Shown here: positions 7,618-15,186 of the stretch, piece after piece | Layout: the number at the start of each line of letters is the position of its first letter | Position numbering within the stretch: position 1 is the first letter of the stretch | Assembly (NCBI GenBank): GCA_016869415.1 | Contig: VGEI01000007.1 | Location: 1 to 28,107 of the forward strand | Source: Alphaproteobacteria bacterium | Lineage (GTDB): Bacteria > Pseudomonadota > Alphaproteobacteria > CACIAM-22H2 | Direction of reading: 5' to 3' | DNA: 28,107 bases | Made by a program: the position numbers and the translations under genes | The notes under the pieces: model-generated | The model's database searches: none | What the model saw: the letters and a program-made list of their open reading frames with translations, nothing else | What the model was told of the DNA's origin: nothing

Positions 7618-8483
7618 GCGCCGGCCCGCTCAGCGGCGACGAGCAGCGCGCGGCGTGTCAGCACGCCGGCCAGGTGACGCTGGTAGTCGGCGCTGGCATG
7701 CACGTTGCCGAAGGGATTGATCTCGGCTTTGGCCCTTTCCGCAGCAGCGCGCGCCGTCTTGTCATCGATCCGCTGCCCCTTGAGAGCCGCTGCGGCCTTG
7801 GGTGCCAACATTGCCGTCTCGCCGGCATTGCAGTAGGCGAGACGGGCTTCGGCGCAGGCGCCGCTGGCGTTGAGAGTCACGGCGCAGGCGACACCCATCA
7901 TGGCGTAGTCGCCGCGCCGCCTTGCGACCTCAAGGAAGCTCGTGCCGCTGCGTGGCGGCAGCACCGGCAGCTCGATCTCGGTCAGCAGCTCGTCGGCGGT
8001 CAGGGCCGTGGTTAGCGCCGCGGTGAAGAAATCCTGCGCCGCGATCCTGCGCGTGCCCTTCTTCGAGCGCGTGTGCAGCGTCCCGCCGAGTGCCGACACC
8101 ACGGCCGGCAGCTCTGACGCCGGATCGGCGTGCGAGAGATTGCCGCCTAACGTGCCGCGGTTGCGGATGGCCGGATGGGCGACCTCGGGCAGCGCCTCGG
8201 CCATCAGCGGGAGCTTGCCGGCAATAGCCGCATCGCGCTGCAGCGTGCGATAGCGGGTGAGCGCGCCGACGCGGATGGCGTTGCCGTCCTGCCTGACGTA
8301 GCTCAGTGCGGTCAGCGGGTTGATGTCGATCAGGATGGCCGGCTGGGCCATGCGAAAATTCATCGCCGGGATCAGGCTCTGCCCGCCGGCCAGGAACTTC
8401 GCCTCGTCGCCATGCTCCGCCTTGAGCGCTAGGGCTTCCTCGAGCGAGGCCGCGGGCACGTAGCGGAACGGCGCGGGTTTCAT
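7614..8483 (-). CDS. Molybdenum hydroxylase FAD-binding subunit (CoxM-like)
   Basis: A 289-residue flavoprotein subunit. FLAGGQSLIPAMNFRMAQP (about 30-48) is the first FAD-binding motif (AGGQS) and RNRGTLGGNLSHADPASELP (107-126) contains the second (TLGGN). Length and the opening KPAPFRYVPAASLEEAL fit the CoxM family. It hands electrons from the 2Fe-2S subunit to an external acceptor. NAD or quinone dependence cannot be judged from sequence. It starts 9 nt after the hyuB stop and overlaps the 2Fe-2S subunit gene by 4 nt. Confidence 0.96.
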   Translation of the reverse strand: MKPAPFRYVPAASLEEALALKAEHGDEAKFLAGGQSLIPAMNFRMAQPAILIDINPLTALSYVRQDGNAIRVGALTRYRTLQRDAAIAGKLPLMAEALPEVAHPAIRNRGTLGGNLSHADPASELPAVVSALGGTLHTRSKKGTRRIAAQDFFTAALTTALTADELLTEIELPVLPPRSGTSFLEVARRRGDYAMMGVACAVTLNASGACAEARLAYCNAGETAMLAPKAAAALKGQRIDDKTARAAAERAKAEINPFGNVHASADYQRHLAGVLTRRALLVAAERAGA

Positions 8484-8492
8484 CGGCGCAGT

Positions 8493-10358
8493 CTAGCGTC
8501 GCCTGGCGAGTTTGTCGTATCCCGGCCCGCGGTCGATCATCGCCGGCCGCTTGCCCTTGCGCCTGGCGGCCAACCGCTTGCGCAAGCTCGCGGTCTTTCT
8601 CTCGTCGACCGCGTAGAGGCCTTTGCGCTTCACCAGCACCACGCCGTACTCGTCGCGCGCCGCTTTGGCCGAGACCTTGCCCTGGTTCACGTCCGCCAGA
8701 GCCCGCTCGCTCTCGCGGGTGAGGGGATCGCCCCAACCGCCGCCGCCGGTGGTCACGACGCGGACGACCTGGCCGGCCTTGAGTGGCTCGCCGTCGACCA
8801 GTCCGCCGAGATCCTTGGGCTTGCGGCCGAGAGCATCGACGGTGACGCAGAAGGGCTTGCCGGCCTTGCCGCCGTTGACACCGTAGCAGCCGAGGCGGAC
8901 ACGGTCGGCGGTGACGATGGTGTGGCAGTCGACCAGTGCGCGGTAGTGCTTCTCGTAGCCGAGGCCGCCGCGGCGGAATCCCGCACCGCCGGAATCGGTG
9001 CGTAGCGCCAGCTTCTCGACGATCACCGGGAAGCGATTCTCGGTGAACTCGGCCGGCTGGTTGCGGGAGTCCGGCACGATGTGGATGGCGTCGTTACCGT
9101 CGGCGTAGTAGCGCCCGCCCGACCCGCCACCCAGCACCTCGCGCGAGAGGAACGACTTGCCGTTCTGATCGGTGCCGTAAAAGCCGGTGTAGCGGATAGT
9201 CTCCTGGTCGGCCGGCATCCGGCCCTTGACGGCCTGCGCCACCACGCCGGCGAGCAGGCCGAGCGAGCGCAGCAGCACGAAGGAGCGGGCATTGGTCGCA
9301 GCCGGCCATTCCGGGGTGATCAAGGTGCCTTTGGGCGGGAAGACGACGTTGAAGACTTCGCACACGCCCTCGTTGACGTGGATCTCGGCGGCACGCTCCG
9401 GCGTCTCCGCCAGGTTGCGCAGGATCGGCGCGATCCACTTGATCAGAAAGGCGCCGTCGGCGTAGTCGGCGGGCCAGTTGATCGGCCCCGTCGATTGCGG
9501 CGAGGTACCGTTGAAGTCGAGGGTGATGCGCTCGCCCTTCTTGGTCATCTTCAGGGCGAGCTTGTGCAATTTGGGGTCGCTCACACCATCGTGCTCGACG
9601 TAGTCCTCCCAGACATAGGTGCCATCGGCGATCTTGGGCAACAGCTCCTTGCGGTAGATGTCGCGGCATTTGTCGAGGATGGCCTGGAAACAGGCCTCGA
9701 CCGTATCGGCGCCGAAGCGCTGGAAGAGCTCGGCCATGCGCCTGGCCCCCATCAGGCAGGCCTGCAACTCGCTGTCGAGATCGGCCGCCAGCATTTCCGG
9801 CACGCGGGTGTTGCGCTTGACGATCTTGAAGGCTTCGTCGTTTCGTACACCCTCGCTGTAGAGTTTGATCGGCGGGATGGCCAGGCCTTCCTCAAACACG
9901 GTCACCGCTGTGCCCGGCATCGAGCCCGGCACGCGACCGCCGATGTCGTCGTGATGACCGAAGGCCTGGATGTAGGCGACGACGTTGCCGTCGTGGAACA
10001 CCGGCACCGTCGAGCACATGTCCGGCAGGTGGCCGATGCTGCCTTCCGTCAGGTAGGTGTCGTTCATCAGGAAGACGTCGCCGGGCTTCATCGTCTCGGG
10101 CGGATAGTCGCGCACCACGGCCTGCGGCATGGCGGAGTAGGAGCGGCCGGTGAGCTTGCGGCAGTAGCGGTCGAACAGGCCCACGCGATAGTCGTGCGCC
10201 TCGCGGATCATCGGGCTGCGCGCCGTGCGCTCGATGGCGTACTCGATCTCGGCCTCGATCGAGTTGAGCGTGCCCTCGACGATCTGCAGCACGATCGGGT
10301 CGACGTCGCGGGGTGCGGGCTTCTTCGGCGGGACGGGCCAGGGCTTGGCGGCGGTCAT
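8493..10358 (-). CDS. hyuB: Hydantoinase B / oxoprolinase beta-type subunit
   Basis: A 621-residue HyuB-family protein, the partner of HyuA in ATP-dependent cyclic-amide hydrolases (N-methylhydantoinase, 5-oxoprolinase) and related carboxylases. Family blocks are clear: TLNSIEAEIEYAIERTARSP (30-49), GDVFLMNDTY (93-102), HLPD (110-113), HHDDIGGRVPGSMP (135-148) and GGGGWGDP (538-545). After the last block there is a 76-residue tail; its last 45 or so residues are rich in Arg/Lys and look like an extension beyond the usual end. Its ATG overlaps the hyuA stop by 4 nt, and the hydroxylase FAD-subunit gene begins 9 nt after its stop, so it is in the same transcript as the pyrimidine genes. The substrate is not readable. 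Confidence 0.93.
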   Translation of the reverse strand: MTAAKPWPVPPKKPAPRDVDPIVLQIVEGTLNSIEAEIEYAIERTARSPMIREAHDYRVGLFDRYCRKLTGRSYSAMPQAVVRDYPPETMKPGDVFLMNDTYLTEGSIGHLPDMCSTVPVFHDGNVVAYIQAFGHHDDIGGRVPGSMPGTAVTVFEEGLAIPPIKLYSEGVRNDEAFKIVKRNTRVPEMLAADLDSELQACLMGARRMAELFQRFGADTVEACFQAILDKCRDIYRKELLPKIADGTYVWEDYVEHDGVSDPKLHKLALKMTKKGERITLDFNGTSPQSTGPINWPADYADGAFLIKWIAPILRNLAETPERAAEIHVNEGVCEVFNVVFPPKGTLITPEWPAATNARSFVLLRSLGLLAGVVAQAVKGRMPADQETIRYTGFYGTDQNGKSFLSREVLGGGSGGRYYADGNDAIHIVPDSRNQPAEFTENRFPVIVEKLALRTDSGGAGFRRGGLGYEKHYRALVDCHTIVTADRVRLGCYGVNGGKAGKPFCVTVDALGRKPKDLGGLVDGEPLKAGQVVRVVTTGGGGWGDPLTRESERALADVNQGKVSAKAARDEYGVVLVKRKGLYAVDERKTASLRKRLAARRKGKRPAMIDRGPGYDKLARRR

Positions 10359-12454
10359 CGCACGAACTCCAGTTTGCTGCCGGTTCGCCTGATCACCAGA
10401 ATGCCGTGCGGGTCGACCTCCAGGGTCTGGCCGGGGAAGACAACGGTGGTCGAGCCGAACTCCTCGACGATCACCGGGCCCTCGAAGCGCCAGCCCGGCG
10501 GCAGTGCGGCGCGGTCGTAGACCGGCGTGTCACGGAACGCGCCGCCCAGCCACACCGGGCGCATTGCCTTGCGGGCGGGAGTCACGCCGTCGCGCATCTC
10601 CAGCCTCGGCATGGTCGGGCGGTCGATGACACCGAAACCGGAGACGGAAAGGTTCACCAGCTCGATCTTCTGCTCGCCGCGATAGTCGTAGCCGAAGGTC
10701 CGACGATGCGCCGCGTGGAACGTATCGCCGAGCTTCGTCAGGAACTCCTTGTCGACCGCGCCGCCGGGGGCCGTGACGCGCACTTCCATGGACTGGCCGG
10801 CGTAGCGCATATCCGCCTCGCGCACGAGACGGATATGCGTTTCGGCAATGCCGTCGCGGCGCAGCGTCTGGGTCGCGTCGCGCTCCAGCCCGGCATAGAG
10901 CTGCGCGACCAGCTTCAGGTCGATGGCGTCCTCATGCATCACCTTGGTGGTGATGTGGTCGGTACGCCAATCGACGGCGAGCAGGCCGAAGGCTGAGAGG
11001 TTGCCGGGATTGGGCGGCACGATACAGGCCTTCATGCCGAGCAGGTCCATGACCGCCGCCGACTGCGCCGGACCGGCGCCGCCGAAGGAGAGCAGCGCGA
11101 AATCGCGCGGATCGATGCCGCGCTGGATGGTCATCTGGCGGATGCAGTTGGCCTGGCTCCAGTTGGCGATCTCGATGATGCCCTCGGCCAGTTCCTCGGC
11201 CGACATCTTGCCGCCCAGCTTCTGCGAGAGAGAGGCGAGGCCAGCGCGCGAGCGCTCGACATTCAGGGCAATGCCGCCGCCGATGAGCGCCGGCGGCAGG
11301 CGGCCGAGCACCAGATTAGCATCGGTGATGGTCGGTTCGCTGCCGCCCTTGGGGTAGCACATCGGGCCGGGTTCCGCGCCCGCACTGCGCGGGCCGACTT
11401 TCAGGTGACCTTCGCGGCTGACCCAGGCGATCGAGCCGCCGCCGGTACCGATGGTCTCGATGCTGATCATCGGGATGCGCACTGGGAAGGGGCCGACCGA
11501 GCCGCCGTTGGTGACATGCGGCTTGCCGTCCTCGATCAGGCAGAGATCGGTGGAGGTGCCGCCGGCATCCAAAGTCACCACGCTGTCGAAGCCGGCGATC
11601 TGCGCTACGACGGCGCTGCCCAGCGCCCCGGCGGCGGGGCCGGAGAGGGCGGTGGTGATCGGCTTGTGCACGATCTGCTCCGCACTCATCACGCCGCCGC
11701 TCGACTGCATGACCAGGAACGGCTTTTCCCGGAGGCCCGGCCCGAGCTCATCATGGATGCGCTTGAGGTAGCGCTCCATGTGCGGCTTGACGAAGGCGTC
11801 GACCAGCGTCGTCACCGCGCGCTCGTATTCACGATACTCGGGCAGCACGTCGCAGGAGAGCGAGACCGTGCATTCCGGGTACTCCTTCTTCAGGATCTCG
11901 GCGACGCGGCGCTCGTGCCGGCCGTTGGCGTAGGAATGGATGAGGCAGACGCCGATCGCCTTGATACCGCGCGCCTTGAAATAACGCGCCGCCGCACGGG
12001 CCGATTTCTCGTCGAGCTTGCGCAGCTCCTTGCCCTGGAAGTTGAGCCGGCCGCCGACCTCCTGCACCAGGTCCAAAGGCACGATGCGCTCGGGCTTTAC
12101 CCAGAAATAGGAATTGCCGTAGCCCTCGGGCACCGACTGGCGGGCGATCTCCAGGATATGGCGGAAACCTTCGGTGACGATCAGGCCGAGGGAGTCGATG
12201 TCGCCCTGCAGCAGGGCGTTGGTGGCGACCGTGGTGCCGTGGGCGAGGATAGCGACGTCGTCGATGGCAGCACCGCCCTGCTCGAGCACCTGTTTCACCC
12301 CGCGCACCAGGCCGATGGCCGGGTTCGAGGGCGTGCTGGCGACCTTGGTGACCCGCATGGCACCGGAGGCGCCATCGACGGAAACGATATCTGTAAAGGT
12401 GCCGCCGGTATCGATGCCGATGCGCAGGCGGGCGGGGTGGGGGATGGCGGTCAT
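10355..12454 (-). CDS. hyuA: Hydantoinase A / oxoprolinase alpha-type subunit (ATP-dependent)
   Basis: A 699-residue ASKHA-fold ATPase subunit. I chose the ATG at 12454 because the product then opens with MTAIPHPARLRIGIDTGGTFTD, the family start. Longer readings run back into the acetyltransferase gene in another frame. The phosphate-binding loops are IDTGGTFTD (14-22) and LDAGGTSTD (295-303). HGTTVATNALL (72-82), SGPAAGALGS (271-280) and the later FGGAGP are other hallmarks, and the length is normal (about 680-700). HyuA uses ATP to activate a lactam or ureide carbonyl, with HyuB completing hydrolysis. It is the first gene after the candidate LysR-controlled promoter. Reasonable roles here are hydrolysis of a pyrimidine-derived ring or of the ureido product made by barbiturase; both are inference. 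Confidence 0.94.
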   Translation of the reverse strand: MTAIPHPARLRIGIDTGGTFTDIVSVDGASGAMRVTKVASTPSNPAIGLVRGVKQVLEQGGAAIDDVAILAHGTTVATNALLQGDIDSLGLIVTEGFRHILEIARQSVPEGYGNSYFWVKPERIVPLDLVQEVGGRLNFQGKELRKLDEKSARAAARYFKARGIKAIGVCLIHSYANGRHERRVAEILKKEYPECTVSLSCDVLPEYREYERAVTTLVDAFVKPHMERYLKRIHDELGPGLREKPFLVMQSSGGVMSAEQIVHKPITTALSGPAAGALGSAVVAQIAGFDSVVTLDAGGTSTDLCLIEDGKPHVTNGGSVGPFPVRIPMISIETIGTGGGSIAWVSREGHLKVGPRSAGAEPGPMCYPKGGSEPTITDANLVLGRLPPALIGGGIALNVERSRAGLASLSQKLGGKMSAEELAEGIIEIANWSQANCIRQMTIQRGIDPRDFALLSFGGAGPAQSAAVMDLLGMKACIVPPNPGNLSAFGLLAVDWRTDHITTKVMHEDAIDLKLVAQLYAGLERDATQTLRRDGIAETHIRLVREADMRYAGQSMEVRVTAPGGAVDKEFLTKLGDTFHAAHRRTFGYDYRGEQKIELVNLSVSGFGVIDRPTMPRLEMRDGVTPARKAMRPVWLGGAFRDTPVYDRAALPPGWRFEGPVIVEEFGSTTVVFPGQTLEVDPHGILVIRRTGSKLEFVR

Positions 12455-12544
12455 GCGGCTCACCGGTCTCGAGAGGCTGCGAAGTCCCGACAAACGGGGG
12501 CGTAGCCTTCTGACTCGGGCCTGCCGTCTCCCCCGGCGGCGAAA

Positions 12545-12573
12545 ATACTGGGCCCGCCGGGCGCAGGAGTCAA
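12545..12573 (-). promoter_or_regulatory. Candidate sigma-70 promoter for the hyuA-led operon
   Basis: On the minus strand TTGACT (12568-12573) is followed after exactly 17 nt by CAGTAT (12545-12550), which keeps the important A2, A5 and T6 of the -10 box. Transcription would start near 12538 and leave a leader of about 84 nt before hyuA. The -10 is imperfect, as expected for an activator-dependent promoter. A LysR-type inverted repeat lies just upstream. Confidence 0.5.
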
Positions 12574-12591
12574 AACGGTGTTCGAGATAAA

Positions 12592-12612
12592 GATATCGGA
12601 AAATCCGATATC
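12592..12612 (-). promoter_or_regulatory. Perfect inverted repeat, candidate LysR-family operator (ATC-N9-GAT)
   Basis: Two perfect 9-bp arms, GATATCGGA and TCCGATATC, are separated by 3 nt. The core has T-N11-A and ATC-N9-GAT geometry, the classical LysR-family recognition box. Its centre (12602) is about 64 bp upstream of the start predicted from the nearby promoter, the usual place for a LysR activator site. It starts 3 nt past the acetyltransferase stop, so a weak hairpin terminator for that gene is an alternative, but the stem is AT-rich and the following T-run is short. Confidence 0.6.
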
Positions 12613-12615
12613 GGG

Positions 12616-13212
12616 TTAGCCGCGCGACTTCTCCAGTTGCCAGCTCAGATGCACCTTCACCGTCGGCCACTCGGCCGCGATGATGCTGTAACAGCAGGTA
12701 TCGCGCAGAGTGCCGTTGGGCTGGACCTGATGGCTGCGCAAGATGCCGTCCAGCTTCGCCCCCAGCCGCTCGATGCCACGCCGGCTCTGGTGGTTGAAGA
12801 AGTGAGTGCGGAACTCGACAGCGATACAGTTGAGCGCCTCGAAGGCGTGGGTCAGCAGCAGCAGCTTGCACCGGGTGTTGAGGTCGGTGCGCTGCAAGCT
12901 CCTGCGATACCAGGTGGAGCCGATCTCCACCCGGCGATTCGCGGCGTCGATATTCATGTAAGTGGTCATGCCGACCGCCCTGCCGGTGGTGTTGTCGATT
13001 ACGGCAAAGGGCAGCATCGATCCCACGCTCTGCAGGTTCCGCCGCCGGTCGATCTCCGCCGTCATGCCCTCCGGGCTGGGGATGGCGGTGTACCAGAGCT
13101 TCCACAACTCGCCGTCCTTCGTCGCCTCGATCAGGTCGTCGCGATGACGGTGGTCGAGCGGCTCGAGGGTGGCGCGGCTACTGCGCAGGGTGACGGGAGG
13201 AGGCCAGGTCAT
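12616..13212 (-). CDS. GNAT acetyltransferase, RimJ/RimL-like
   Basis: A 198-residue protein of the RimJ/RimL (Acetyltransf_3) branch of the GNAT fold. It opens VTLRSSRATLEPLDHRHRDDLIEA, the usual first strand and helix, followed by LPFAVIDNTTGRAVGMTTYMNID and RRVEIGSTWYRRSLQRTDLNTRCKLLLLTHAFEAL, where the family's beta-4 and acetyl-CoA loop sit. NHQSRRGIERLGAKLDGILR is the conserved region near the end. It should move an acetyl group from acetyl-CoA to an amine; the acceptor is unknown. It lies 40 nt downstream of the LysR gene and upstream of the hyuA promoter, so it is probably co-transcribed with the regulator. Its role in the pathway, if any, is unclear. Confidence 0.85.
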   Translation of the reverse strand: MTWPPPVTLRSSRATLEPLDHRHRDDLIEATKDGELWKLWYTAIPSPEGMTAEIDRRRNLQSVGSMLPFAVIDNTTGRAVGMTTYMNIDAANRRVEIGSTWYRRSLQRTDLNTRCKLLLLTHAFEALNCIAVEFRTHFFNHQSRRGIERLGAKLDGILRSHQVQPNGTLRDTCCYSIIAAEWPTVKVHLSWQLEKSRG

Positions 13213-13252
13213 GATCGATGGAGTCCTGAGGGAGTCGGGCCGCGATCATAGC

Positions 13253-14143
13253 TCAGCCGCGCAGCGCCTGGCGCAAGCGGTTGACAAACGCCTCCTTGCG
13301 CCGGCTCATCGGCTGGCGCCGGCGGAACAGGCTGAAGGCAACCTGCCGCGGCGGCGACAGGCCGAGCACCTTGAGCACTCCGAGCTTCGCCTCGTTGTCG
13401 ACACAGGCGCGCGGCACGATGGCGGCGCCGGTGCCGGTCTGCACGATGGCCTTCATGGTCTCGATGTTGTCGGCGACGGCCAGGATATTGGGCCGCAGGC
13501 CGAGATCGCCGAACATGGCCATCACCACCTCGCCGTAGCCGACGCTCAGCTCGCTCATGATGATCGGCTCGGCGCCGAGCTGGCCGAGATCGACGGTGCG
13601 CCGGCCGCCGGCGAGCCGGTGCTTGGGCGGCACGATCAGCGCCATCTCGGCCTCGGTCAGGCGCTCGAAGATCAGACCGGCGGGCACTCGGTCGGGATCG
13701 GATTCGATGGCGATACCGACATCGATACGCTCCTCGTGCAGGTCGTTGAAGATGCTCTTGGTCGGCGCGGTGACGATTTCCAACCACAGCCCCTGCAGCG
13801 CGTCCGCGTCGCGGAACAGCCGCGGCATGAAGATGGGCGCCATGCCGGAACCCATGCCCAGGGTCAACGTGTCGGTTGGCACGCCGCGCAGCCGCCGCGC
13901 CGTGTCGGAGAGGCTGAGCAGGTCGCCGGCCACGCGCTCGGCCTCGTAGAGGAAGGTGCGACCGCGCTCGGTGAGCTCGATGCCGCGCCCGGTGCGGCGG
14001 AAAAGTGGGAAGCCGACCTCGTCCTCCAGCAGGCGCACCTGTTCGCTGACCGCCGATTGCGAGATGTTGAGGCGCGCGGCAGCCTTGGTGAAGCTGCGCT
14101 CCTTGGCGACCGAGAGTGCGTAACGGATGGGGCGGAATTCCAC
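13253..14143 (-). CDS. LysR-family transcriptional regulator
   Basis: A 296-residue LysR-type regulator starting at a GTG (14143). The N-terminal winged helix-turn-helix is plain: SFTKAAARLNISQSAVSEQVRLLEDEVGFPLFRRTGRGIELTERG (about 17-61), followed by the linker helix and a two-lobed effector domain. It is divergent from the plus-strand transporter/deaminase operon and is the first gene of the minus-strand series. That is the usual arrangement for a LysR protein controlling neighbours and itself. An ATC-N9-GAT inverted repeat at the expected distance from the hyuA promoter is a good candidate site. The inducer might be a pyrimidine or pathway intermediate; nothing in the sequence shows which. 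Confidence 0.95.
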   Translation of the reverse strand: MEFRPIRYALSVAKERSFTKAAARLNISQSAVSEQVRLLEDEVGFPLFRRTGRGIELTERGRTFLYEAERVAGDLLSLSDTARRLRGVPTDTLTLGMGSGMAPIFMPRLFRDADALQGLWLEIVTAPTKSIFNDLHEERIDVGIAIESDPDRVPAGLIFERLTEAEMALIVPPKHRLAGGRRTVDLGQLGAEPIIMSELSVGYGEVVMAMFGDLGLRPNILAVADNIETMKAIVQTGTGAAIVPRACVDNEAKLGVLKVLGLSPPRQVAFSLFRRRQPMSRRKEAFVNRLRQALRG

Positions 14144-14532
14144 TGCCGCGCGACTTTGCGTGATTCGTTCTCTTAACCCTTGCCGCCTTGGCGGCCGGCC
14201 TGCTTCTTGCTAGATTACCATTGCAGCGCGTGGTGCTGCATGTCGAGGAAGCACGACCCCATGCGAGTGGTCATGCAGAGGCGGTGGATGGAGGCGAGGG
14301 CGGGCGCATCCGCGCCTCGGCCGTCGCCGCTCGGCCGGCCTCGCCGCTCCGACGGCCTGCGGCGTGCCCGCGGGCGCTGGCGAACTACCTCCTGAATACG
14401 GCGCCGCCTTTTTAGGCGGATGCCGCTTGGGCCGGCGCCGGCGGCGCCGACGCTCCCGTTCGCTGTTTAACAGACGGCTTGGCGTGCAGGTACTCCGGTC
14501 CGCATCCCTGCCGCAGCAATGGTCCGGCGCTC
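14144..14532. other. Divergent intergenic region between LysR gene and transporter/deaminase operon
   Basis: This 389-bp stretch has no convincing gene. Two short overlapping open frames (14180-14395 and 14188-14415) are low-complexity, Arg/Ala/Pro-rich and lack ribosome binding sites. It must carry promoters for both divergent transcripts, but I see no clear -35/-10 pair. Symmetric elements present are TGCAGC (14222-14227) with GCTGCA (14235-14240), and a small CCGCC/GGCGG hairpin at 14404-14419 with a T-rich loop. There is no second ATC-N9-GAT repeat as good as the one before hyuA. Confidence 0.55.
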
Positions 14533-15186
14533 GTGGACTTTCAGTGGTGGCTCTTCGCTGAATCGTTGCCGTTTCTGGCGCAGGGCGCGCTGGTAACAGC
14601 GCAGCTCACGGTCGTCTCATTCGCCTTCGGCCTGATCCTCGGCACGATGGGCGGGCTCGCCCGCATCTCGAAGAACCCGCTGCTCTCCGGTGCCGCCACC
14701 GTCTATGTCACTTTGCTGCGTGGCGTGCCGCTGCTTGTAACGCTGATGTTCCTCTATTACGGCCTGCCGTCGGCCGGCATCCAGCTCAGCGCCTTCACCG
14801 TCGGCATTTTGGCACTGGCGCTGACCAACGGCGCCTATGTGACGGAAATCGTGCGCGCCGGCATCCAGTCGATCGAGCCCGGCCAGATGCGCGCCGCACG
14901 CTCGCTCGGCATGTCCTACAGCCGGGCGATGCGGCGCATTATCCTGCCGCAGGCCCTGCGCCGCGTGCTCCCACCCCTCACCAACGAGCTCATCACTCTT
15001 CTCAAGAACACGTCCCTGGTCTCGACCATCGCGCTGACGGAGCTGCTGCGCGTCGGCATGGAAATCATGACCTGGAAGGCCAACACCTTCAGCCCGTTCG
15101 CCGGCGTCGCCCTGTTCTACCTCTGCATGACGCTGCCGCTGCAGTGGCTGAACCAGCGGATTGAAGCGAAGTATCGGATCCGCTGA
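14533..15186 (+). CDS. Amino-acid ABC transporter permease (HisM/GlnP family)
   Basis: A 217-residue inner-membrane subunit with about five hydrophobic segments. I chose the GTG at 14533, giving MDFQWWLFAESLPFLAQGALVTAQLT, because this is the usual length ahead of the first helix. A TTG at 14479 would add 18 atypical residues. No good ribosome binding site marks either. LLRGVPLLVTLMFLYYGLP and the EAA loop (EIVRAGIQSIEPGQMRAARSLGMSY, then RRIILPQALRRVLPPLTNE) are diagnostic for polar-amino-acid permeases. Its stop overlaps the next start (TGATG). ATPase and binding protein are three and five genes on with no second permease, so a homodimer is likely. The ligand may not be an amino acid, given the two deaminases in the operon. 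Confidence 0.9.
   Translation: MDFQWWLFAESLPFLAQGALVTAQLTVVSFAFGLILGTMGGLARISKNPLLSGAATVYVTLLRGVPLLVTLMFLYYGLPSAGIQLSAFTVGILALALTNGAYVTEIVRAGIQSIEPGQMRAARSLGMSYSRAMRRIILPQALRRVLPPLTNELITLLKNTSLVSTIALTELLRVGMEIMTWKANTFSPFAGVALFYLCMTLPLQWLNQRIEAKYRIR

Noticed and set aside
4778..8483. Aerobic carbon monoxide dehydrogenase (CoxMSL) as the identity of the Mo hydroxylase
   Set aside because: The active-site loop is PYRGAGR and lacks the Cys of AYRCSFR found in true CO dehydrogenases, and the neighbours do not fit CO oxidation.
2215..12454. Rut or reductive (dihydropyrimidine) uracil pathway
   Set aside because: No rutA-like monooxygenase, dihydropyrimidine dehydrogenase or dihydropyrimidinase is seen in the window; the gene set fits the oxidative route better.
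12512..12571. Nested stems upstream of hyuA (GACTC/GAGTC, CTGC/GCAG, CCCGGCGG/CCGCCGGG) that look like a riboswitch-like leader structure
   Set aside because: They overlap the candidate -35 and -10 boxes, so most of the structure would not be transcribed if that promoter is right. GC-rich DNA gives such stems by chance.
10355..13105. Longer start for HyuA (916 residues)
   Set aside because: The extra 217 residues are an out-of-frame reading of the acetyltransferase gene and the intergenic region; the family start follows the ATG at 12454.
14180..14415. Two short overlapping open frames between the LysR gene and the permease gene
   Set aside because: Arg/Ala/Pro-rich composition, no ribosome binding site, no recognisable motif; typical of non-coding GC-rich DNA.
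14404..14419. CCGCC/GGCGG hairpin with T-rich loop as an attenuator before the permease
   Set aside because: Only 5 bp of stem, the T-run is in the loop rather than after the stem, and no leader peptide is evident.
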